Notes under the pieces: model-generated
What the model was told of the DNA's origin: nothing
What the model saw: only the letters and a program-made list of their open reading frames with translations
The model's database searches: none
NCBI RefSeq assembly: GCF_016342705.1
Contig: NZ_JAEINV010000001.1
Coordinates: forward strand, 124,001-188,000
Direction of reading: 5' to 3'
Source: Lutibacter sp.
GTDB lineage: Bacteria; Bacteroidota; Bacteroidia; Flavobacteriales; Flavobacteriaceae
DNA length: 64,000 nt
Translations under genes and position numbers: made by a program
Shown: positions 57,288 to 64,000 of the stretch, piece by piece
Numbering within the stretch: the stretch's first letter is position 1
Layout: each line of letters opens with the position of its first letter

Positions 57288-60200
57288 ATGGCAAATCATT
57301 TTTCTTTTAGTGAAGCCCAATTTAATGGACTATTCCCTTTTTATATATTAATAAATAGAGATTTGAATGTTGTTTCTATTGGTAAATCTTTAGGTAAATT
57401 ATGCGATTTACAAAAGGGTAAGAATTTTAATGAATTCTTTTCAATTCCAAGGCCATTAACAATCATAAATTCATTGGATGATTTGATTGTTTTACAAAAT
57501 CAAATGGTACTGATAGAATTAAATTCACCTAAAAAATTGATGTTACGAGGTCAGTTTGAATTTATGGAGGGAACAAAAGAAATTCTTTTTTTAGGTTCTC
57601 CTTGGTTTGGTTCTATGGAACAATTGAGAGAAAATAACCTTCAGATTAATGACTTTGCAAAGAATGATCCGCTTATTGATTTACTTCATGTACTAAAAAC
57701 AGTTGAAATTACAAATGATGACTTAAAAGAATTAATTGCCACTGTTAATAAGCAAAAAAACGATTTAAAAAAAGCAAATAAAGAGGTTTATGATATTGCT
57801 TTATTTCCTAAACAAAATCCAGATCCAAATATTAGGATAAATTATGAAGGAGATTTAATGCAAAATAATCCCGCAGCTTCTAATCTTGACTTTATTGAAT
57901 ATGAGGGAAGCACCTACAGGAATGATATGTTTTTTAAATTGATTTCATCTAAAATTGATAAAACCTTAAAAAGATGGAATTTTGAAGCTAGATCAAATGA
58001 AATTGATTACTCTTTTGATTGTGTTGCAATGCCAGAAGAAGGCTATATAAATATATATGGTAGAGATATAACTGAACAAAAAATAAATCAACAGGAATTA
58101 GAAAAATTATCACTTATTGTTCAAGAAACAACAAGCTCAGTAGTTATTACTGATTCTTTTGGGAAAATAGAATGGGTTAATAAAGCTTTTGAAAAAATAA
58201 CAGGGTACAATTTATTAGATGCAAAAGGTAATTCTCCTGGAAAATTATTACAAGGAGAAAAAACAGATAAAAAAAGGGCTGATTATATGAGGCAAAAGGT
58301 TAAGAATCTTGAACCTTTTACGTGTGAAGTATATAATTATAAAAAATCGGGGGAAGGTTATTGGGGAAGAATTAATGCGCAACCAATTTTTGATAAAAAG
58401 GGAGAAGTAATAAATTTTTTCGCTTTAAAGGAGGATATTACTGGAGAAAAACTTGCAAAAGAAAAATTAAGAAAAGCAGCAAGTCGCATGTCCTCATTAA
58501 TTACCAATCTTCAAGATGCAATTTTGTTGGAAAATGAGAATCAAACAATAGAATTAGTTAATGAACGTTTTTGTAATTTGTTTAAAATCCCTGTTAGCCC
58601 TAACCAATTAATAGGTGCAGATTGTTCTAAAGCCGCTGAGCAATCCAAACATCTTTTTGCAAACCCAGAGTTATTTGTTTCAGGTATTAATGAAATCTTA
58701 AAAAATAAAAAACTTGTTATTGGCAATCAATTAGAACTTGCTAATGGAAGAATATTGGAACGAAATTTTATTCCAATTTGGAATGGAGGTAAATATGACG
58801 GTCATTTATGGGTGTATTCTGATATAACTGAAAAAATAACAGCAAACAAAAAATTAGAAGAACTTCGTGTTTTTTATGAAAAAATTCTTGATAATATTCC
58901 GTCAGATATTGCTGTATTTGATAAGGACCATCATTATTTATATGTAAATCCAAAAGGTATTAGGGATGTAGAATTGAGAAAATGGATTATTGGCAAAACA
59001 GATGAAGATTATATTAAAAAAAGAAATAAACATGTTTCAATTATTGAAGAAAGGAAAAATGCATTTAGAGAAGTTTTAGAAAGTAAACAGCTGAAAAGCT
59101 GGGAAGAAGAAATGAATGGAGTAGATGGCACGAGCACTTATATAATGCGAAATATGTACCCGGTAGTTAATAGTGATAATGAAGTAGATTTAGTAATTGG
59201 TTATGGTGTTGATATTACTTCTATTAAATTATATCAACAGCAATTAGAGGAAAGTAAAATAAAGTATAAGGAAATAGTAGATAACAGTTTGGCAATGATA
59301 TCAACCCATGATATACATGGTTTTTTCCTAACAATGAATCCAATTGTAGAAAAATTATTAGGTTACCATCCAGATGATGTGATTGGACATCATTTAACGG
59401 AATTCATGCATATTGATGATAGAGAAAAATTTGAGGATCTTTATTTAAATCTTATTTTATCAAATAAAGAATTTACAGGTACATTTAGGGTTATAAATAA
59501 AGAAGGAAAAATTGTTTATTGTTTATTAAACAATTACCTTAAAGAAATGCCTAATAAAGAGCCTTACGTTATTGCTTTTGCTATAGATATTACAAAACGT
59601 ATTGAAGCTGAAAGAGAGCTAAAGAAAGCCAAAGAAATTACAGAAAGATTAGCACTTTCTAAACAAAACTTTTTAGCAAATATGAGTCATGAAATTAGAA
59701 CTCCTATGAATGCTATTATGGGAATGAGTCGCCAATTATTAAAATCAAATATAAATACTGAACAAAAAAATTATCTTGATATTATAACAAATTCTTCTGA
59801 AAACCTTTTGGTAATAATTAATGATGTTCTAGATCTTGCAAAACTAGAAGCAGGAAAATTATCCATTGAAAACATCCCATTTTCTCCTAAACTTGTGATG
59901 GAAAATGTATTGAAATCTATGATGCATAAAGCAGAAGAAAAAGGGCTTACACTTTCAAATACTTTTTGCGATTCAGATTTAGCTCCAATACTTATGGGTG
60001 ACCCATTTCGTTTGAATCAAATACTGTTAAATCTTATTTCAAATGCTTTAAAATTTACAACAATTGGAGGAGTGGATGTTTCTTGTAGAGTTTTGAAAGA
60101 TGAGGAAATTTTTCAAGAGATTGAAATTATAATAACTGATACAGGAATAGGAATGGATGGAGCTTATTTAAAGAATTTATTTCAAAAATTTAGTCAAGAA

Positions 60201-60794
60201 TATGCATCTACAGCAAGAAAATTTGGTGGAACTGGATTAGGAATGAGTATTACCAAAACCTTAATAGACAATATGGGAGGAGAGATTTGGGTAAAAAGTA
60301 CAAAGGGTAAAGGAACTGCCATTGGTTTTAAATTAACTATGAATAAAGGGGTACTTGAAGAAGAACTAAAAATTAGTAATAAAGATGAAATCTTAAAAAT
60401 TATTAAAGGAAAGAAAATACTTGTTGTTGATGATAATGTTATGAACAGAATGGTGGCTACACTTATTTTAAAAGAATATGAGGCTGTTATTTCCGAAGTA
60501 GAAAATGGTAAAGAAGCCATAAATCATTTAATAAATAATGATTGCGATTTGGTGTTGTTAGATTTGCAAATGCCTATATTAAATGGTTATAGTACCTCAA
60601 AAATAATTAGAAAAAAATTAAAAATGAATCTTCCCATTGTTGCATTAACTGCAAATGTAATTAAAGGGGAACGAGAAAAGTGCCTTAAATTAGGAATGGA
60701 TGATTATTTGTCGAAACCATTTGAGGAAGATGAATTTGTTGACAAGGTTGCCTTTTGGATTGAGAAGTCTAAAAATATTAATTCTGCTAGTTAA
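57288..60794 (+). CDS. HNOBA-PAS hybrid histidine kinase (NO-responsive)
   Basis: The 1168-residue protein begins with an HNOBA domain (about 8-170): FPFYILINRDLNVVSIG, RGQFEFMEGTKEILFLGSPW, NDFAKNDPLIDLLHVLKT and a coiled end (KQKNDLKKANKEV). HNOBA is the haem-NO-binding-associated domain that couples H-NOX to enzymes. Five PAS-like domains follow (about 175-265, 270-395, 398-520, 523-650, 652-780), then HisKA with phospho-acceptor H801 in FLANMSHEIRTPMNAIMG and HATPase (DTGIGM at 951-956, GGTGLG at 980-985). A receiver ends the protein, with D1049/D1050-type acids in ILVVDDN, phospho-acceptor D1092 in LLDLQMPILNG and lysine in DYLSKPFEED. It has no transmembrane segment or Hpt domain. It should sense NO through H-NOX and relay phosphate to a separate Hpt protein. 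Confidence 0.93.
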   Translation: MANHFSFSEAQFNGLFPFYILINRDLNVVSIGKSLGKLCDLQKGKNFNEFFSIPRPLTIINSLDDLIVLQNQMVLIELNSPKKLMLRGQFEFMEGTKEILFLGSPWFGSMEQLRENNLQINDFAKNDPLIDLLHVLKTVEITNDDLKELIATVNKQKNDLKKANKEVYDIALFPKQNPDPNIRINYEGDLMQNNPAASNLDFIEYEGSTYRNDMFFKLISSKIDKTLKRWNFEARSNEIDYSFDCVAMPEEGYINIYGRDITEQKINQQELEKLSLIVQETTSSVVITDSFGKIEWVNKAFEKITGYNLLDAKGNSPGKLLQGEKTDKKRADYMRQKVKNLEPFTCEVYNYKKSGEGYWGRINAQPIFDKKGEVINFFALKEDITGEKLAKEKLRKAASRMSSLITNLQDAILLENENQTIELVNERFCNLFKIPVSPNQLIGADCSKAAEQSKHLFANPELFVSGINEILKNKKLVIGNQLELANGRILERNFIPIWNGGKYDGHLWVYSDITEKITANKKLEELRVFYEKILDNIPSDIAVFDKDHHYLYVNPKGIRDVELRKWIIGKTDEDYIKKRNKHVSIIEERKNAFREVLESKQLKSWEEEMNGVDGTSTYIMRNMYPVVNSDNEVDLVIGYGVDITSIKLYQQQLEESKIKYKEIVDNSLAMISTHDIHGFFLTMNPIVEKLLGYHPDDVIGHHLTEFMHIDDREKFEDLYLNLILSNKEFTGTFRVINKEGKIVYCLLNNYLKEMPNKEPYVIAFAIDITKRIEAERELKKAKEITERLALSKQNFLANMSHEIRTPMNAIMGMSRQLLKSNINTEQKNYLDIITNSSENLLVIINDVLDLAKLEAGKLSIENIPFSPKLVMENVLKSMMHKAEEKGLTLSNTFCDSDLAPILMGDPFRLNQILLNLISNALKFTTIGGVDVSCRVLKDEEIFQEIEIIITDTGIGMDGAYLKNLFQKFSQEYASTARKFGGTGLGMSITKTLIDNMGGEIWVKSTKGKGTAIGFKLTMNKGVLEEELKISNKDEILKIIKGKKILVVDDNVMNRMVATLILKEYEAVISEVENGKEAINHLINNDCDLVLLDLQMPILNGYSTSKIIRKKLKMNLPIVALTANVIKGEREKCLKLGMDDYLSKPFEEDEFVDKVAFWIEKSKNINSAS

Positions 60795-60881
60795 AATGCT
60801 ATGTCAATTCCATTATTTGATTTTATGGAACTTTATAAAATTACAAAACAAAATTAGTAATTTTTCAATATAATTATTTAA

Positions 60882-60983
60882 TTGGTTTTTGTTGAAATAA
60901 CTAAATGTGTTGCTGAAAGAATAAAATCTATTATTGAAAATTTGGACACTGATATCTTTTTTGATGTAATTTCAGGTTTTTAA
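60882..60983 (+). pseudogene. Possible receiver-domain fragment (34 codons)
   Basis: In the 265 bp between the kinase and kduI, one frame starting at TTG 60882 and ending at TAA 60983 reads like the first strand and helix of a response-regulator receiver: FVEITKCVAERIKSIIENL resembles the usual I(V/I)EDSK-VAERIKSIIE opening. The acidic pair is lost (E-I-T for E-D-S) and nothing follows. It could be the remains of a regulator gene that once followed the kinase. With only about 30 residues, chance similarity is possible. Confidence 0.25.
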
Positions 60984-61026
60984 ATGGCATAAAACTAAAA
61001 AAAATAGGATTTAAAATAATTTATAG

Positions 61027-61048
61027 TATATTTGTGTAATCGATTACA
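61027..61048 (+). promoter_or_regulatory. kduI promoter: TAnnTTTG box abutting LacI-type palindromic operator
   Basis: TATATTTG (61027-61034) is a perfect TAnnTTTG -7 element. It is followed without a gap by the 14-bp perfect palindrome TGTAATCGATTACA (61035-61048), whose central CG is typical of LacI/GalR-family operators. The operator would cover the transcription start, about 12 bp before the kduI ATG at 61060, so a LacI-type repressor bound here would block initiation. No LacI-family gene is in the window. Control of uronate genes by such a repressor is common in Bacteroidota and is inferred here. Confidence 0.75.
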
Positions 61049-61059
61049 TAAAATATAAT

Positions 61060-61902
61060 ATGATGTCAACAAATTACGAATCACGATACGCCTCAAGTCC
61101 GAACGCAGTTAAACAATATGATACAGCGCAATTAAGGGAAGAATTTTTAATAGATAATTTAATGCAGGAGGGTAAAATTAACCTTACCTACTCACATTAC
61201 GACCGTTATATTGCAGGATCAGCGGTTCCATTAAAGCCGTTGACTTTAGAAACAATCGATCCATTAAAGGCTGAATATTTTTTAGAAAGAAGAGAAATTG
61301 GGATTATCAACGTAGGAGGAAACGGAACTGTAGAAGTTGACGGAACGGTTTATGATTTAGGTTTAAAAGATGCGTTATATATTGGTAGTGGAAATAAAGA
61401 AGTGATCTTTAAAAGTAATGATGTTAAAGATCCAGCGAAGTATTATTTAAATGCTGCTCCCGCACATAAAAGTTATCCAACAAAAAAAGTAAGTAAAGCT
61501 GAGGCTAATAAATTAGAATTAGGCTCGCTAGAAACAGCTAATCATAGAACAGTAAACCAATTAATTATTGGAGGTATTGTAACCACGTGCCAATTACAAA
61601 TGGGAATGACAGAATTAAGAACCGGAAGTGTTTGGAATACCATGCCGGCCCACGTCCACGATCGCAGAATGGAAGTTTATTTTTACTTAGATATTCCAGA
61701 AAATCAAGCGGTTTGTCATTTTATGGGACAACCACAAGAAACACGTCATATTTGGATGAATAATCATCAAGCAGTCATTTCACCACCTTGGTCAATTCAC
61801 TGTGGTTCGGGAACATCAAACTACACCTTTATTTGGGGAATGGCTGGTGAAAACTTGGATTATGGAGATATGGATGTAGCGAAAATAACAGACTTAAGAT
61901 AA
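61060..61902 (+). CDS. kduI: 5-keto-4-deoxyuronate isomerase
   Basis: This 280-residue cupin-type zinc enzyme converts 5-keto-4-deoxyuronate (4-deoxy-L-threo-5-hexosulose uronate), made from unsaturated uronates after polysaccharide lyase action, to 3-deoxy-D-glycero-2,5-hexodiulosonate. The metal ligands are visible: H198, H200 and E205 in MPAHVHDRRMEVY and H247 in SPPWSIHCGSG, matching the known ligands of the E. coli enzyme with a two-residue offset. The length is standard. Either of two adjacent ATG codons (61060 or 61063) could start it; the difference is one methionine. It is first in a kduI-kduD-uxaC operon behind a LacI-type operator and works in pectin or other uronate catabolism. 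Confidence 0.96.
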   Translation: MMSTNYESRYASSPNAVKQYDTAQLREEFLIDNLMQEGKINLTYSHYDRYIAGSAVPLKPLTLETIDPLKAEYFLERREIGIINVGGNGTVEVDGTVYDLGLKDALYIGSGNKEVIFKSNDVKDPAKYYLNAAPAHKSYPTKKVSKAEANKLELGSLETANHRTVNQLIIGGIVTTCQLQMGMTELRTGSVWNTMPAHVHDRRMEVYFYLDIPENQAVCHFMGQPQETRHIWMNNHQAVISPPWSIHCGSGTSNYTFIWGMAGENLDYGDMDVAKITDLR

Positions 61903-61917
61903 AAAGCAATATATATA

Positions 61918-62706
61918 ATGAAAAACTTATTTGATTTAACGGGTAAAAGAGCCCTAATTACTGGTGGAGTTCACGGTTTAGGAATGGCCATGGCCAAAGC
62001 TTTAGGTCATGCAGGAGCCGAACTAATTGTCAATAATTATTCGCCAGATATGTTGGATGTAGCAAAAAAGGAATATGAAAGAGAAGGGTTAAAGGTACAT
62101 ACCTATGTTTTTGATGTTACCAATGATAAAGAAGTAGAAAAATATATAGATATTATAGAAAATGAAGTAGGTCCAATTGATATTCTAATTAACAATGCAG
62201 GTATCATCAAAAGAGTTCCAATGGAAGATATGGAAACGGAAGATTACCGCGCAGTACTTGATGTGAATTTAACAGGGCCATTTATTGTTTCTAAATATGT
62301 TGGTAGAAAAATGATTGCTAGAAGAGCAGGAAAAATCATCAACATCAACTCTATGATGAGTGAATTAGGTAGAAACACAGTTTCTGCTTATGCAGCCTCC
62401 AAAGGAGGATTAAAAATGTTAACGAAGAATATGGCAACCGAATGGGCAAAATACAATATTCAAACCAATGGTATTGGCCCAGGATATTTTGCTACTTCGC
62501 AAACAGCACCAATAAGAGTTGATGGCCATCCTTTTAATGAGTTTATAATTAGCCGAACACCAGCAGGAAGATGGGGAGATCCAGAAGATTTGGCAGGAAC
62601 AGCAGTATTTTTAGCATCCAAAGCAAGTGATTTTGTAAACGGACAAATAATATATGTTGATGGTGGAATACTAGCCACTATTGGGAAACCTTCAAACGAA
62701 GATTAA
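61918..62706 (+). CDS. kduD: 2-dehydro-3-deoxy-D-gluconate 5-dehydrogenase (SDR)
   Basis: This 262-residue short-chain dehydrogenase reduces 3-deoxy-D-glycero-2,5-hexodiulosonate to 2-keto-3-deoxygluconate with NAD(P)H. The NAD motif is TGGVHGLGMAMA (residues about 15-26). The structural NNAG (about 92-95) and the catalytic Ser-Tyr-Lys are in INSMMSELGRNTVSAYAASKGG. The C-terminal GRWGDPEDLAGTAVFLAS and VNGQIIYVDGG are typical of the KduD/gluconate-5-dehydrogenase branch. It starts 15 bp after kduI, whose product is its substrate, which makes KduD a much better call than gluconate 5-dehydrogenase. Confidence 0.93.
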   Translation: MKNLFDLTGKRALITGGVHGLGMAMAKALGHAGAELIVNNYSPDMLDVAKKEYEREGLKVHTYVFDVTNDKEVEKYIDIIENEVGPIDILINNAGIIKRVPMEDMETEDYRAVLDVNLTGPFIVSKYVGRKMIARRAGKIININSMMSELGRNTVSAYAASKGGLKMLTKNMATEWAKYNIQTNGIGPGYFATSQTAPIRVDGHPFNEFIISRTPAGRWGDPEDLAGTAVFLASKASDFVNGQIIYVDGGILATIGKPSNED

Positions 62707-62726
62707 TTTAAAGAAATTAGAATAAA

Positions 62727-64000
62727 ATGAGCGCTAAATTTATACATGATAATTTTTTACTGGAGAATAAATTTGCAGAAGAATTGTATCATAATTATGC
62801 TAAAAATCAGCCAATAATTGATTATCACAATCATTTGCCTCCTCAGCAAATTGCTGATAACAAAATTTTTAATAATATAACAAATGTTTGGATTAATGGT
62901 GACCATTATAAGTGGCGCGCCATGAGAACATTGGGAGTTAATGAAAATTTTATTACCGGAGGCGCTTCAGATAAAGATAAATTTATGAGTTGGGCCAAAA
63001 CCGTTCCTTATACAATGAGAAATCCTTTGTATCATTGGACGCATTTGGAATTGGCTCGCTATTTTGATATTTATGATTTATTGAATGAAAATTCAGCTGA
63101 AAAAATTTATGAAGAAACTAAAGAAAAATTAAATACAGAAGCATATAGTTGTCAAAATTTACTACATAAAGTAAATGTGGAATTGGTTTGTACAACTGAA
63201 GATCCAATTGATAATTTAGAGCATCATAAAAAAATTGCAAAAAGCGATTTAACTGTAAAAGTAAGTACCGCTTTTAGACCAGATAAGGCAATATTAATAA
63301 ATGAGCCTGGATATAATTCTTATATAGATTCACTTGGTCATGCGGCTGATACTTCAATAAATTCTTACCAAGATTTATGTGATGCTTTAAAAAGTAGAAT
63401 AGCATATTTCAATAAAAACGGCTGTAAACTTTGTGATCACGGTTTAAATGAAATTTACTTTGAAAACTTTACGGAAAGTGAAATTAAATCAATTTTTGAA
63501 AAGAAGAGAAATAATCAACAAGTTAGTAATGAAGAAGCGCTTAAATTTCAAAGTGCACTTTTATTATTTTTAGCTGAAACGTATCACGAATTTGGTTGGG
63601 TTCAACAATTTCATTTAGGAGCTTTAAGAAATAATAATGCAAGAATGCTTCGAGTTTTAGGTCCAGATACAGGATGGGATTCTATAGGTGATTATTCTCA
63701 AGCTGCAAAATTATCTGCATTTTTAAATGCATTGGATAGTAAAAATAAATTAACAAAAACAATTCTGTATAACTTAAACCCTGCGGACAATGAAGTGATG
63801 GCAACCATGATTGGCAACTTTAACGACGGAAGTGTAAAAGGAAAAGTTCAATATGGATCAGGTTGGTGGTTTTTAGATCAAAAAGATGGAATGACAAAAC
63901 AATTAAATGCACTCTCAAATATGGGGTTAATTAGTTGTTTTATTGGAATGTTGACGGATTCAAGAAGCTTTTTGTCTTTTCCAAGACATGAGTATTTTAG
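62727..64000 (+). CDS. uxaC: Uronate isomerase, cut by window edge
   Basis: The forward frame from ATG 62727 is open to the right edge (424 codons plus two bases), about 90% of the roughly 466-residue family. It starts MSAKFIHDNFLLENKFAEEL and has the metal-binding HxH in IIDYHNHLPPQQIADN, WINGDHYKWRAMRT, and the later VCTTEDPIDNLEHH and EFGWVQQFHLGALRNNN blocks. Near the edge it reads SFLSFPRHEYF, the conserved C-terminal part. Uronate isomerase (amidohydrolase superfamily) interconverts D-glucuronate with D-fructuronate and D-galacturonate with D-tagaturonate. It starts 20 bp after kduD. The operon therefore covers both saturated and unsaturated uronates, as expected for pectin-like or glucuronate-containing substrates. 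Confidence 0.95.
   Translation, partial: MSAKFIHDNFLLENKFAEELYHNYAKNQPIIDYHNHLPPQQIADNKIFNNITNVWINGDHYKWRAMRTLGVNENFITGGASDKDKFMSWAKTVPYTMRNPLYHWTHLELARYFDIYDLLNENSAEKIYEETKEKLNTEAYSCQNLLHKVNVELVCTTEDPIDNLEHHKKIAKSDLTVKVSTAFRPDKAILINEPGYNSYIDSLGHAADTSINSYQDLCDALKSRIAYFNKNGCKLCDHGLNEIYFENFTESEIKSIFEKKRNNQQVSNEEALKFQSALLLFLAETYHEFGWVQQFHLGALRNNNARMLRVLGPDTGWDSIGDYSQAAKLSAFLNALDSKNKLTKTILYNLNPADNEVMATMIGNFNDGSVKGKVQYGSGWWFLDQKDGMTKQLNALSNMGLISCFIGMLTDSRSFLSFPRHEYF

Noticed and set aside
60808-60830. Possible terminator after the hybrid kinase (TTCCAT/ATGGAA stem)
   Set aside because: Only six base pairs with an 11-base loop and no T-run after it.

Overview
The window looks like a chromosomal segment of a marine-type Bacteroidota, most likely Flavobacteriaceae. 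The evidence is the AT-rich base composition, TAnnTTTG-type -7 promoter boxes, a type IX secretion (T9SS) giant adhesin with a gliding-type C-terminal sorting domain paired with a PorP/SprF partner, GH31/GH97 glycosidases with Bacteroidota-style signal peptides, and a kduI-kduD-uxaC uronate operon. No tRNA, rRNA, CRISPR array or insertion sequence was seen.

Layout. (1) 1-2901, minus strand: a GH31 alpha-glycosidase followed by a GH97 glycosidase that runs off the left edge. (2) 3262-4332: two decayed, overlapping genes, a serine hydrolase and a dipeptide epimerase. (3) 4720-7941: an aldehyde dehydrogenase and a thioredoxin-fold lipoprotein-like protein. (4) 8329-31510: a PorP/SprF protein and its probable cargo, a 7375-residue repeat adhesin that fills over a third of the window and holds a 410-bp perfect internal repeat. 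(5) 32488-35114: a large PLP-dependent enzyme of unknown role behind a trmO-like pseudogene with three in-frame TAA codons. (6) 35155-53795, minus strand: an exopolysaccharide (EPS) operon of sixteen genes. It begins with ugd and uxs, continues with an Hpt protein, a CheY-like protein, a pseudo-receiver/sugar-phosphate transferase fusion, a half-size TolC-like protein, a degenerate Wzc, Wzx, Wzy and a PRTase-HAD fusion, and ends with five tailoring or transfer enzymes and a YncE-type propeller. (7) 54118-60794, plus strand, divergent from ugd: an NtrC-type regulator, a FIST (NosP-like) protein, an H-NOX protein and a hybrid histidine kinase that starts with an HNOBA domain. (8) 61060-64000: kduI, kduD and uxaC (cut by the right edge) behind a TAnnTTTG box and a LacI-type palindrome.

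How the parts may work together. The H-NOX and HNOBA modules point to nitric-oxide sensing. The hybrid kinase has a receiver but no Hpt domain, and the only separate Hpt in the window lies inside the divergent EPS operon beside a CheY-like protein and a sugar-phosphate transferase that carries an inactive receiver. The simplest reading is a phosphorelay from an NO-responsive kinase through Hpt to NtrC and/or CheY, controlling EPS transcription and perhaps EPS initiation directly. The domains are read from the sequence; the wiring is inference. This NO-phosphorelay-EPS unit is the best candidate here for an undescribed system.
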